A stretch of 64,000 nucleotides of DNA from Ruminococcus sp. (GTDB lineage: Bacteria > Bacillota > Clostridia > Oscillospirales > Ruminococcaceae), in contig NZ_JAFUAG010000041.1 in the NCBI RefSeq assembly GCF_017464355.1, positions 268,787 to 332,786 of the forward strand. Reading direction: 5' to 3'. Below are positions 44,241-55,600 of this stretch, one piece after another. The position numbers were made by a program, and so were the translations under genes. Each line of letters begins with the position of its first letter. Position 1 is the stretch's first letter. The notes under the pieces were generated by a model, which worked only from the letters and a program-made list of their open reading frames with translations, did no database searches and was not told where the DNA came from.

Positions 44241-45320
44241 ATGATTATGAAAGCTAATACTAAAAATACAAAGGGCAGTTCCCCTATGAAGAAGCTCATT
44301 CCGGCTGCCGGAATGCTCATGGTTTCCGCTACAATGTTGGCGACAAGTACGTTCGCCTGGTTCACAATGTCAAGGGAAGTTGAATTGAAGAATATCAATG
44401 TTACAGCATCTGCTCCAATAAACGTTCAGATGTCTTTAGGTTACGATCAGCACACTGGCGCTTTGACTGCTGGAACTATTACGGAAGGTACAAACACAAA
44501 TGGTGTAAAGCTTGTAAAAGCTCCTGATAACAGTGATATGTCAGAAGACTGGTCGAACATGGTGAATTTCTACGACTTTTATCAGGCACCTATGCTTACA
44601 CCTGCATCGTCGAATACAGGCGGAACGATTTTTACAACACATGATGCAACTGTTGTTGGTAAGACTGTTAATGCAGAGGGTGAATCTATCGCAAGTACCG
44701 AGGGAACACTTCATCTTCTGACCGCATCCGATGAAGGCATTGTTGCACCTACAAATGATGCAACTGAATCTCACTATATTGATTTCCCTGTTTGGTTCAG
44801 AACTTCTGACACAGCGGATTTATCACTCAGTGTTAGGGCTACTGTAAAAGATGGAACAAATGCATCGGCTGTAACAGCAGCTGAAGGAGAAGCTGCTTTG
44901 TTTAAGTCGGCGAGAGTATCTATACTTGGCGGAGCTAATGCTGGAACAACTAACGGCGTAATAATCCCGTATGATTCTACTGGTGCTCAGGGTTCATATT
45001 ATAAAGAAGATAAGGCTTTGGCTACAACGGGTACTTTAGGAACACAAGGATCGTCTCCAACTTACGGTTCAGTATCAAAAACAACACAAAACACCACAGC
45101 TTCCAGTGCTGACGGTACAGCAATAATTACTCTTCCTGGCAGATCAAGTGAGACCGCTTCTGCTTATACAGGTAATTCGGCGGATACATCTGATAACTAC
45201 GGCGCAGCAGTTTGTGTTATTGTTAGAGTTTGGCTTGAAGGCGAAGATGTGAACTGTTGGAACGCTACAGCGGGTCAGGATTTCTGTATCGATCTTAAGT
45301 TTACTGAGCATACAACATAA
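44241..45320 (+). CDS. TasA/camelysin-like secreted protein with SipW-type signal peptide
   Basis: A 359-residue exported protein, probably a fibre or surface subunit. Its signal peptide runs PMKKLIPAAGMLMVSATMLA and ends TSTFAWFT, the motif recognised by SipW-type peptidases, with cleavage expected after Ala39. The mature part is Ser/Thr-rich, low in charge and beta-strand-like, with two late cysteines in VWLEGEDVNCWNATAGQDFC. That C-terminus is shared with the anchored protein at 41866. AAAGGAA precedes ATG 44241; a second ATG lies two codons in. It has a promoter in common with the truncated copy and its own terminator. Naming as TasA-like rests on signal and context, not on an alignment. 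Confidence 0.82.
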   Translation: MIMKANTKNTKGSSPMKKLIPAAGMLMVSATMLATSTFAWFTMSREVELKNINVTASAPINVQMSLGYDQHTGALTAGTITEGTNTNGVKLVKAPDNSDMSEDWSNMVNFYDFYQAPMLTPASSNTGGTIFTTHDATVVGKTVNAEGESIASTEGTLHLLTASDEGIVAPTNDATESHYIDFPVWFRTSDTADLSLSVRATVKDGTNASAVTAAEGEAALFKSARVSILGGANAGTTNGVIIPYDSTGAQGSYYKEDKALATTGTLGTQGSSPTYGSVSKTTQNTTASSADGTAIITLPGRSSETASAYTGNSADTSDNYGAAVCVIVRVWLEGEDVNCWNATAGQDFCIDLKFTEHTT

Positions 45321-45357
45321 GGCTGAATGATAATACTCGCAACTGAATAAAAATACA

Positions 45358-45393
45358 TACCCCGCCGAGAGTGTTACTCGACGGGGTATTTGT
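45358..45393 (+). terminator. Terminator after the TasA-like gene
   Basis: TACCCCGCCGAG / CTCGACGGGGTA (12 positions, one mismatch), then TTTGT. Confidence 0.75.
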
Positions 45394-45440
45394 ACATTGC
45401 AAATATCGGTGAAAATCTGCCCAAAAGCATCGCTATACTA

Positions 45441-45469
45441 TTGCAATATAAGGCTATTTGTGATATAAT
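45441..45469 (+). promoter_or_regulatory. Promoter of the five-gene surface operon
   Basis: TTGCAA (45441-45446), a 17-nt spacer and TATAAT (45464-45469), 68 to 74 bases before the first gene. It separates the expression of the abundant subunit from that of the accessory genes. Confidence 0.82.
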
Positions 45470-45542
45470 ATATATTGAAAAGGTGTATCTGTTATATCGC
45501 AATTTGATACTAAAACTATCATCGTGAAAGGTATGATTGCAT

Positions 45543-46568
45543 ATGAAAAAAGATACACATCGCCGATATTCCAAAGCGAAAAATAGAACCGAACAAAAAA
45601 GTGATGATTATGAGTTTTCAGAGGAATATGTTGCTGAGGATAGTCGGCTTATCGAGGTGAAAGGAACGCTGTCGCCTCTATTGACGTTTATCAGCATAAC
45701 TCTCCTAATTTTATTTACGATATACCTGATAGCCATAAAGCATTCAGGCGGTAAAGTAACTTCTCCGAAAGAAGCTGTATCGGACTTCTTTATGCCGTTC
45801 AGATCGGACTATTACGATATGAGAGTTGACTACGCTTCAGGATTAGCAAGTAATAACGAAGTCTGCACTAAGTTTATGGAAGAAAACGGTTATTCTAACG
45901 ACCTTAAAACTTCTGCATTTAATCGGAATACAATAATGCAGTTAGAGCAGGAGGACGGAAAATCATATACTCTCCCAGGAGCTTATGGTTCTACAACATT
46001 TTATATCAAGCCCCGAAAGGAAGATGCAGACCTTACTATCCACATAGAATACGATGTTTATGGCATAAAACAGCTTAACGATGGCAGTCTCACAAGAGTA
46101 TCAGATATATGTTGTGAAACTAATGCAGAGAGGGAAACATACGAAAGTGTCGAAAAGCTGATAAACGGACATATCCTTTTCTTTGAGAATAGGATCAACG
46201 GTAAATACAGTGGTCTCATCGAAGATGGAAAAATGACATATCGCACAACTGAGCATTATGATGATCTCAACGGAAATGGCGAATATAAAATCAAAGTCTA
46301 TTGGATATGGGCAGAATACTATGAGCAATTAGTCAATGCACAGACTGATGGAGCATTGTTTGAAAACAGCGAGCATCAAAGCAATATGATAGACTATATA
46401 GAAGATAATACCAACGAGTTTTTCTATGCAGTTGACGGTGAACCTGTTCCAACCAACACAGATATAATGGACTATTCTGCTTTGAACGATTACTATGATA
46501 GCGGCGATAAGCTGATCGTAGAGAACACTAATTACTTTGGATTTAATGTTCATACATATGCTGAGTAA
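45543..46568 (+). CDS. Membrane-anchored surface protein A of the five-gene operon
   Basis: Unknown function. It has a 44-residue charged cytoplasmic N-terminus, one helix (about 45-64) and an outer domain of about 275 residues. That domain contains GHILFFENRING, then IKVYWIWAEYYEQLV and MIDYIEDNTNEFFY, which line up with GHILFFETYDS, ITIHWIWANTFGQFV and IIQYIKTDDGSYFF of the next protein, so the two are paralogues. Unlike its neighbour it has no AWFT cleavage site and should stay anchored. ATG 45543 is my choice; TTG 45537 has better spacing from GAAAGG and is an alternative. Codon use is more AT-rich than in the housekeeping genes. Confidence 0.75.
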   Translation: MKKDTHRRYSKAKNRTEQKSDDYEFSEEYVAEDSRLIEVKGTLSPLLTFISITLLILFTIYLIAIKHSGGKVTSPKEAVSDFFMPFRSDYYDMRVDYASGLASNNEVCTKFMEENGYSNDLKTSAFNRNTIMQLEQEDGKSYTLPGAYGSTTFYIKPRKEDADLTIHIEYDVYGIKQLNDGSLTRVSDICCETNAERETYESVEKLINGHILFFENRINGKYSGLIEDGKMTYRTTEHYDDLNGNGEYKIKVYWIWAEYYEQLVNAQTDGALFENSEHQSNMIDYIEDNTNEFFYAVDGEPVPTNTDIMDYSALNDYYDSGDKLIVENTNYFGFNVHTYAE

Positions 46569-46591
46569 TAATCAGACGGGAGGTATGGCAG

Positions 46592-47641
46592 ATGAACGAA
46601 CAGAATAATAAGCTCGGAGCTGCCACCTCTGAGAATATGGAACGACAGAGAATGCAAAAAGCGGCTCTTATTAAAATAGGGGCTATGCTTGTTCTGACAA
46701 CGGTTTTGTTTATATTCAGCTCGATTGCCTGGTTCACGATGAACAAAGAAGTATCGACGAGCAATATGAATGTAACCACATCAACACTACCTTTTGAATT
46801 AAAAGCAACCAATAACGAAACTGATTTTGACCATTATCTTGAAGCTGAATCAACACATACTGATGTTGATCAAACTTCTGCTGAGGTTGATACAATCAAA
46901 TGGTTCATGAACGATGTGACAGCAACAGATGAAAACAAAGGGCTTCACCCTGGTTCGCACGGAACATTTACGTTTAATCTTTATCCCAAGCAGAACGAAA
47001 ATATGACGATAAAATTCAGTGTAGATGTATCTGCTTATGAGTACGTTGAAGATAACAACGGAGAACGGGTAAAAGATGAAGATAATTATGATACAATAAC
47101 ACAAATCAGTGCAAATCAGCCTGCTGCAAAATACGTTTCCGGACATATATTATTCTTTGAAACATATGATTCAACAACAGGTTATTATTCAAGACGGATA
47201 GGCGATTATTTCTTATATGATACGTCTGCACATTCAGCAGATGCTCAAACTGACGGAAATGGGGATACCTATTATCCTATAACAATACACTGGATATGGG
47301 CAAATACATTTGGACAGTTTGTTCTTGACACGGGAGATACAGACCTTCGAGATGCAGCTCTGTTTAACTCGACACAACCCACATACACTCCTGTTGGTGC
47401 AAATACAACAGTAACGCCAAGAAACGAGATAATCCAGTATATAAAGACCGATGATGGTTCTTATTTCTTTGACAGTTTGAATACAAATTCGGCTTCTTTG
47501 GAAACCATGATGTCATCATCAGCTAATATTAAAAGCTATATTATTCCGCTGAGTAACGGATATAACAATGCGGATCAGGTTATCGGAGAAAATGTTGACC
47601 TGATCTTATGTGAACTTTTAGCAACTAAAAATCTTGAATAA
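46592..47641 (+). CDS. SipW-type secreted surface protein B
   Basis: A 349-residue exported protein with a long n-region (25 residues), a hydrophobic core (KIGAMLVLTTVLFIFSS) and the cleavage motif SIAWFTMNKEV, with cleavage likely after Ala46. The mature domain is homologous to the outer part of the preceding membrane protein (shared GHILFFE and WIWA blocks). It may be the released subunit matched to that anchored one. GGGAGGT precedes ATG 46592. It lies 23 bases after the upstream gene and its stop overlaps the reading frame of the next gene region by a few bases. Confidence 0.78.
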   Translation: MNEQNNKLGAATSENMERQRMQKAALIKIGAMLVLTTVLFIFSSIAWFTMNKEVSTSNMNVTTSTLPFELKATNNETDFDHYLEAESTHTDVDQTSAEVDTIKWFMNDVTATDENKGLHPGSHGTFTFNLYPKQNENMTIKFSVDVSAYEYVEDNNGERVKDEDNYDTITQISANQPAAKYVSGHILFFETYDSTTGYYSRRIGDYFLYDTSAHSADAQTDGNGDTYYPITIHWIWANTFGQFVLDTGDTDLRDAALFNSTQPTYTPVGANTTVTPRNEIIQYIKTDDGSYFFDSLNTNSASLETMMSSSANIKSYIIPLSNGYNNADQVIGENVDLILCELLATKNLE

Positions 47642-47660
47642 TTGTGAGAGGAGGAGAAGC

Positions 47661-48569
47661 ATGATGGAAGCAAAGAAAAACAGTAAGTTTAGTAATTGCT
47701 GTAATTATTTCAAGGAACTTCCAAGATATATGAAGACTGAGATAATCATAGCATCGGTTCTTACCCTAATTATCATCGCTGCTCTCCCCGTTTACGCATG
47801 GTTTACTGACAGACGGCAGTTAAAAGATATGAAAGAGGTCAATGCACCTACGGGCTTATTTATTTCTGCTGCTCAAAAGGAAGATATAAAATATCTTAGT
47901 TTGTCGGGAATAGACCTAAAACAAAATGATGAAAATGACGAACGAATAACGAGCAGTTATTATGTTTTCTGTGTATATGGTGCTTCAGCACGTGCATATA
48001 ATCTTCAACTCGCATATACTACTAACAACCCATTTGAGTACAAAATATATCCGGCTATATCCTGTGGGGATAACGATCCAGATAAAAAAGTGGATTATAG
48101 GGCGCATGATTCAGGTGGAAATCTTACGGATACAGTTTATCACTATAAAATTGACGGAAATCAGATAAACAGTGGTAATTCTATTACAAGAAGAGTAAAG
48201 ACTTCTATGGATTCAGATGCTACTACGGTACTATATCAAAATATTTCAACTGCCTTTTTAAATAAAACAAGTGCAAGTGATAGGATTGCTAATAGTACAG
48301 AACATGAACTTACATATGGTTCATATTCAGGATCAAATGTTCAACAGTATGCAGAGCCAGTTTACTGGCAAGCATACGGAATACGTTCTTCACTGCCAGA
48401 AACCGCAGGAAGTGAAGATGAATTTGTGGACTATTATATTCTTGAAGTAAATTGGGATGCAGCTTATCAAACGGCTGTTGCAAATAATACAGACCTAACA
48501 AATGATAGAGAAACAGATATTATCTATATTATAGCCGAATCGACATCTTGGAGCGGCACAGGATCATAA
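47661..48569 (+). CDS. SipW-type secreted surface protein C
   Basis: A 302-residue exported protein. The signal region has a helix (EIIIASVLTLIIIAALPV) followed by YAWFTDRRQ, again the Ala-Trp-Phe-Thr cleavage motif. The mature part has TasA-like features: few Cys, many Asn/Ser/Tyr, alternating beta strands (SYYVFCVYGASARAYNLQL). I chose ATG 47661 because GAGGAGGAG lies 6 bases before it; the frame is open to 47634, which would overlap the upstream gene. It does not clearly align with proteins A and B. Function is inferred only from signal and operon. Confidence 0.75.
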   Translation: MMEAKKNSKFSNCCNYFKELPRYMKTEIIIASVLTLIIIAALPVYAWFTDRRQLKDMKEVNAPTGLFISAAQKEDIKYLSLSGIDLKQNDENDERITSSYYVFCVYGASARAYNLQLAYTTNNPFEYKIYPAISCGDNDPDKKVDYRAHDSGGNLTDTVYHYKIDGNQINSGNSITRRVKTSMDSDATTVLYQNISTAFLNKTSASDRIANSTEHELTYGSYSGSNVQQYAEPVYWQAYGIRSSLPETAGSEDEFVDYYILEVNWDAAYQTAVANNTDLTNDRETDIIYIIAESTSWSGTGS

Positions 48570-48595
48570 TTCAATCATAAAGAGGAGGGCAGACC

Positions 48596-49657
48596 ATGAA
48601 AAATAAAGTAAAACGCTTTTTAGCAAAACAATGGGCATTAATATGGGTTTTCGTGGCTTTAGCCGTTCTCGGAGGAATTATTTCTTACGCTGCCTATACC
48701 AAAGCCAATAAAGGTAAGAGTGTGGTAGCAACCTATGATGAAGCCGGAGACAGGTTTTCGTCAAATTATATGAATATAGGATCACCAAGCGAGAATTATC
48801 AATCAGCTTATGCTATAAATAATCAAACAGCTCCTACAGCAAGTATTTCAATATGTAACTATGCACAGGGCAATCCTGGCTATTATTACGATAGGGATAT
48901 TGAATACAGATTAACCATTGAGCTTGTAAAGTATGACGGAACAGCAGTATCGGCTGCGGAAATCGGTGATAAGAATATTACAGTATCATTCGGTACGGAC
49001 AGCTATACATTTGATAATGAACATCTCTCCATTGGTAGCGATTGGAACGGGAAACTGCTTCGTGGACAGTCATCGACAGATATTTGCAATATAACTTTCG
49101 ATGTTAAGCAAATTGCAGAGCTTGATGATAATACCAAAACAAAGCTCTATATTCAGATGACTGCTACCCCATATCCGGCAAGCAGTTATCGAGATCTCCA
49201 TTCTATTAGTATGAGAATGGGTGTGGATAAGAGACACAATGAAGCTAAGGCAGATTGGGAAGGATACTTTAACGATGTTGCCAACGCTAAAACAGCGACC
49301 TCTGCTACACCCATTGCACTTGGTTCAAAAGACCTTGACGGTTTTAATTATGCAATAGAGGGCATCGGTAAAGGTCAAATAGAACTAAAATACAATTCAA
49401 ATAAAATAGAGATCAATCAAGCATTTGTAAGTGAGGTAAGTGGCACGCTATCATCGGCAGATGCAGACGGAATAAGGACATTAACATTTGATGTCAACTC
49501 CAATGATACAAAAAAAGGCGAAACAATTACATCATATGGTATCAGCCGTTACGATACTCAGTTTTATAAAACGAGCAAGACCGCCAGCGATTATGAAACA
49601 TGGTATCAGATAAACGGCTATATAACCTCATTCAAATTTACAGAAGATGCTTCATAA
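48596..49657 (+). CDS. Exported or anchored surface protein D
   Basis: A 353-residue protein with a basic start (MKNKVKRFLAKQ), one hydrophobic segment (about 13-33, WALIWVFVALAVLGGIISYAA) and an outer domain of about 315 residues rich in Asn, Ser, Thr and Tyr. After the helix comes YAAYTKANKG, in the position of AWFT but with a weaker site, so it is unclear whether it is cut or stays anchored. GAGGAGGG precedes ATG 48596. It is 26 bases after protein C and overlaps the open frame of the giant gene. No family recognised. Confidence 0.7.
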   Translation: MKNKVKRFLAKQWALIWVFVALAVLGGIISYAAYTKANKGKSVVATYDEAGDRFSSNYMNIGSPSENYQSAYAINNQTAPTASISICNYAQGNPGYYYDRDIEYRLTIELVKYDGTAVSAAEIGDKNITVSFGTDSYTFDNEHLSIGSDWNGKLLRGQSSTDICNITFDVKQIAELDDNTKTKLYIQMTATPYPASSYRDLHSISMRMGVDKRHNEAKADWEGYFNDVANAKTATSATPIALGSKDLDGFNYAIEGIGKGQIELKYNSNKIEINQAFVSEVSGTLSSADADGIRTLTFDVNSNDTKKGETITSYGISRYDTQFYKTSKTASDYETWYQINGYITSFKFTEDAS

Positions 49658-49670
49658 GGTGGGTGAAAGT

Positions 49671-52600
49671 ATGAAAGCAAACAAAAAGAATACTCAGCCT
49701 ATAAAGCGAAGCCGAAAGGCGAGGATCACAAGTGCTGTTCTTGCAGCTACTCTTATAATGAACAACCTGCCGTTAAATGAGCTTAACGGCGTATTGTCCC
49801 CTATCGGTAAAATGTTCAGCTGGTTTAGAAGTACCACATCTATTTCTGCCGCTGCCGAGGAAATTACGACAGTTGATTATAGTCCGGAGGATTTTAATAC
49901 AATAGTTTCACACATAACCGATAATCCCTCTACTACCGAGTATACAATCAATTCCTATGAACAGTTGGTTTATTATTCCAAAATGTATTATGATTATGCA
50001 GATACATCAACGATAAGAGACCATTCGACTGATATATTGAATATAGGCTTCACATCTGCTACCAATGTTGATTATAGCGGCTTTTATAGTATCGGAACAT
50101 CTTTGAAACCTTTTAGGGGAACAATAAAAATAGCCGATTCAGCTTCGTCAAATATGAATATATCTGTTCCATTATTTAACTTCGTTGATGTTACTGCTCA
50201 AATTACTAATGGAACTGCTTCTCAGCAGTTGGCATTCACCCGAACGGCTTCTGGCAATGCTCCTCTTTTTGCCAACCATGTTGTGAATACAACTTCAACT
50301 GCCGCCGAAGCGGATTGGAAAATTGTTCTTAATGTTTTCAATGATGGAACTGATGATTGGGATTATTCTTATTCAGGACTCATAGGGGATATTGCATCTT
50401 CAAGCAAGGTAAAAGTTGAATTTACAAATAATGGTTACACAGCTGATGCAATAATTGATGTTGCGGGTTCATCAGACGTAGGCTTATTTTGTGGCACGCT
50501 TGGGGCAAATTCTACACTGACTGCAATCTTAAATACTGGTACGAACACTAATTATACTGTATCCACATCAAACGGTGCTGCTGGCGGCATTGTTGGCAAG
50601 ATGAATAATAGTTCTAAGCTGATATTGTCAGGTAGTGGATTTGGAGGTATTACTCAATCGGTATCAGGCACAACATATGTGGGCGGTATTGTGGGTGAGG
50701 CTCACGATGCCTATATCGGTGCTGTAGATACTGAAACCCCAAGCTCAATGAGCATAACAAGTGCTTTTCACACCACAAAAACTACTGTAAGCGGTAACAT
50801 GGCAGCGGGATACTTATTTGGCTATTATGAAGCAAGTTCCGATAAATCAATAAGTGTGGACAGTGGGTTCACCAATACAGTTGTGTTTGCGGAGAACAAT
50901 GCCCCAAGCAAAGTCGGGGCATATTTCGGTATTCTTGAAACCACGGATACCGTTGGTTCTATATTTTCTTTTGATGGGGGTATGGATACCTTAACGGAGT
51001 CCACAAATTTCAATAATGTTCGTAAATCAATAACCACTCAGTTTGAAATAACAAATAGTGTTGTAAGCGAAGGTGGAGTTATTGGCACTTATAAAACGTC
51101 AAGTTTGCTAAATACATTGTCCATTTCCAATACATATGCTTATAATGATAATGTGAAAGATGTAAAGAAATATGGCGGTGCTATTGGAACAATTGATGAT
51201 AGTGTAGCGGGAGCATATATTGAAATATCTAATTTTTATGCAAGGAATCCCAAGGGGAAAACTCTATCTGGTGGTCTATTTGGTGTTTCCAGCTTGAATA
51301 ATGGTCAGGGTACTTTCATAAATATAAAAGATTATGTCCGCATACAAGGCGGCTATAATGCTTGTATTCTGTACGAAGGTCATCAAGGAGCTGTCCGTAT
51401 CTCCGGTATTACGGATCTGGCTAATGATTTTGGAGGCTCTGCCACTATTGCCTACAATCGTAACGATACCCTTATCTATTCAAAAGGATCAGGTTCTAAT
51501 GCTGACGGCGTAGGCGACAATTGGAAATTCGTCAGACCAGCTGCTAATTCTCAGGTCGATGACATCTATGACTGGGGACAGGTGGTCAGACTTACTGCAT
51601 CCGATATTAGTGGAGATCAAGTGGTTGATGAGACAAATCTGGCATCAGGGCATTATGTAACTATACCAGCAATAACGACTTCTGCTATCGCTAATAGGGC
51701 TGATTTTATAAGATTGGCTTTATATGTTCAATTAACCGCACGAAATAAAAGTGCCGTCAAGTTTGGTGATGAAACTATTACATCTGCCGGACTTCTTGGA
51801 GGAAGTAGCATCATCACAATATCCGCGACGTCTGAGATTGATCTGACAGGCACTGGAATTACAGGCATCACAAGAGATAATGGCTCAACGGGTGTTGAAT
51901 TTTCAGGTACTTTTAATGGCGGCAGTCAGATAATCAAGATGGCTGTTGGTACAGCCTACGGCTATAAATCTAATCGAACTACTTTAGCCTTCGATGTTAA
52001 TGACGGAACAGGCTATACTAATGGAAGAAACTACAGACATCAGTATAATGGTCTATTTGCTATCTTGTCAGGAGCAACTATTAATAATGTTACGATAGAT
52101 GGAGAAGTATGGATCAGAAATATAGGTACTGTCCTTTACACAGGCGGTGTCGGTGCATATATCAAAGCAGGAACAACTGCTATAACAGGAGTAACATCTG
52201 ATATTGAAATACATTCTTCAGGTGATGGTAATTCAGCCTATACGGGCGGTTTCATTTCGTATATTGCGGTAAAGGACGTGATCCTGAATTTTTCAGGCTG
52301 TACAGGTAATGCCGACATTTATGATAATACAGGGAATGCAGATAAAGGTATCTTCTTCGGAGGATTCTTGTCGGGTATCGAAGATGTAACAGGCGGAGAA
52401 GTCAACTTTACAAATACCTGTAAATTAGGTGGCTCATTTACTACTGAATCTGGCGAGACAACTGTTAAATATGGTGGCTTGATCGCTTATGTTACCAACT
52501 CAAACAACCTTAAAGAGATCAACATAACGTCTCTTGCAATTGATGGCTTGAAAATCAATGCTAATATCAGTAAAAAGGGATCGGCACATCATGGGTGTGG

Positions 52601-55600
52601 TGGACTATTAGGCTATGAATGGTTCGGCGGTAATGTAACAATAACCGATTTGACAATTGGAGCAACCACAGCTCCTGAAATCACATTGACATCTGATAGC
52701 ACGTTTCCAAATGATAAGATGTCAGGGCTTTGCACATTTGCAACAGGTTACTGGCGTGTTGACAAATTGGATATCCAAAAGCTGACTATCAGTGGCGGAG
52801 GAAGCACTTCCTTTGGAATGATTGTCAACTCTGCAACAAGACTAAAAGATGATGCAAAACAAAACTCTCTTTATCTTGAGTTGACAGATAAGACCAAATA
52901 TACGATCTCAAGCGACAATTCAAAGGTTGCTATCAGTAATGTAGGGGTTTATGATGAATTAGCTGCTTTTACTCACAAAAGAGGAGAGAACATCACTGTT
53001 AATGGAGCAAGTGTAATATCTATCAACACTGATTCTTCAGGTTCTCTTGTTAAAATGGACGGTACTGGCTGCAATACTTATCAGAATCAGACCTACTACG
53101 GACGGAATACTGCTTCGGCAAAGTATAATCCCAATTCGAGATACTATTACAACCTCTATACTATCAGAAGGAACGCAGAAAAATCCGATGCAGAAAAGCT
53201 GATGCTGTGGAGCGTATATCAGTATGCGAACAATACAATTCGTTCTTTGATCTTCAAAGATGCAAATGATACTGCTATAGCAGCAAATACTTATACACTC
53301 GGCGGCGATCTGGATATGACCGGATATTCGTACTATCCGATCAATTATTCAGATAACTTGACGTTTAGTAATATATCGAAACTGAAATTCTGCAATGCAG
53401 AAATAGAGGCAGCAGAAGCGGATACTGCTGCAAAAGGCAACACTGACAGTTATGCCCGTACAACGATCGGTACGATAGCAGATCATACTCAGCACTACAT
53501 GATGCACTGCGGTCTGTTTTTGAATTACACTGGCGGATCTTCGGGAACAAAAACACTTTCATTTGGTAATGCTGTGATAGAGGGCAACGTAGGTATCGTT
53601 AACGGTAGCGGTTCAGGCTTTATTGTATGCGGTACGCTCGGCGGAGTTAATGGAGCTACCGTTCTTAAAGATTCCAATACTAACACTATCAAACTTAACG
53701 GTGCATATGTGAATGGTGCATATATATCAGGAGATACGCCGTCCTATCCTTACGCACCTATGCTTGTAAATCAGGTTTTACAAAACACTTCGATTAATCT
53801 ATATGGTGTTCAGACAACAGAAGATGACCTCGCAACAGCTGACAAGTATAAGACAAAGCAGGCAGCCGATACAAATTGGAGTGCTGCAAGCAGTCTGATA
53901 GGTAAAGTCGGAAATAGCGATGGTACTACGACAGGAATTAAGCTCGACTTCGCAAAACTGACACTTGACAGCAGAATTTCTAATGAAAACATACCGGAGG
54001 TTACGATTTCTTCTGGTGCCAATGCTGGTACCTACAATAACAATACAGCTTACACAAATGTCTATAAGACTACAAGAAGCATATTCAATAATTCTACGCT
54101 GCTGTATTGGTTTATCTATAATAATGGTTGTAATGGCACTTACAACTATACAGTAGATGAGGATTGGGCTTCAAGCGGAAATGATCACCCTCATAATGTA
54201 ACATACGGTCAAGAAGTTACTTATTCCATTGATAACGGTACGCTTAACTCAGACGGTACTGTAGAAAAGAGCGACAGCGAACAAAAATATTATTCTGCAA
54301 GCAGACCGTACCTTACTAATCCGTTGTATAAAAATTTTTACGAAGATGATAATAACGGATATTATGATTTCAGCAAAAGTGTTTTTAGACCCTATGTCGG
54401 TGGGTATGATACAATGGACGGTACGGCTCATGTTACAAAATACCGTGAACTTGAAGTCAATCTGACTGTTGCCAATCTCGATGTGGGCTGCGGCAGCTAC
54501 AATGATCCATATATCATCAATGACCCGGATCAGCTTGTTACGCTTGCGAAAATACTCAGAGGGGATTCGGTCAACTCTAAGTTTGAAGTAAGACTACCTC
54601 ATGCAGATAATTCGTATTTGACAACAGGCACAGGGTATTCAACAACTTCCTACGGTGATCTTAATCTTAAATGGTGCGAAGGAAGTGACAAGACTTGTAA
54701 AACAACATTTAGTCCTGACGGCACATTATATACGAGTAATGATACATCGAAATCTGGTAATAAATATACTGACGTTGTAGTCCGCAGCTACCTCGCAGGT
54801 GCTTACTATCAGATAACAGCCGATCTCACACTTCCTGCAAAATTTGCCGGACTTGGTGCCGGCGATCAGGGACGATATGCGTTCAGGGGTGTTATTGTCG
54901 GCAAAGAAGGTAGCTATTCCAACCTTGACGGCACTGAGGGAACGCAGACAAGATACCCACGCATTACAAACAAAAGTGCCAATCCGCTGATACTTACAAG
55001 CAATGGCAGCGTCATAAAAAATGTCATTCTTAAAGTTGATAATGTTACGCATTCCTTTGAGCAAACTTCTCCTGAGAGTGCAACATTCCAGTATAACGGC
55101 GGCTGTGCAAGCTACGGCGCTTTGATCGGAAAGATCATGGGCGGAGACAACATCATTGATAATGTTCCCCTCACATACAATAATACCACTTTTACGATGG
55201 GTAATGGCTCTTGGGTAGTTCCTGTCGGTGGATATGTTGGTGTTGTTGTCAATGGCGGTCTGTTCTTCCGAAATATGACAACCGATAAAACAGGACTCTC
55301 GTCTGGTGTTAGCTTTTTGGACGATTCAAATTCTATCAGCGGCATATTGACCTCAAACAAATATCTTTATGTCAACCCGATCATTGGCAGAGTTATCAAC
55401 GGATATGCTGTATATGAAAATACTGCAACAACAACTACTGCTGACTCTGCAATGGCAAATGGCACGAAAAACTACTATATTTCGGGGCTTGACACTTCTA
55501 ATGCCAAACTTGAAGTAACAAGCGACAGCAAGGTCAATATCAAAAATGCTCAGGCTATGTTCGTATTAGGGGCTATTGTCAACAGCGGAACGGGCAGTAC

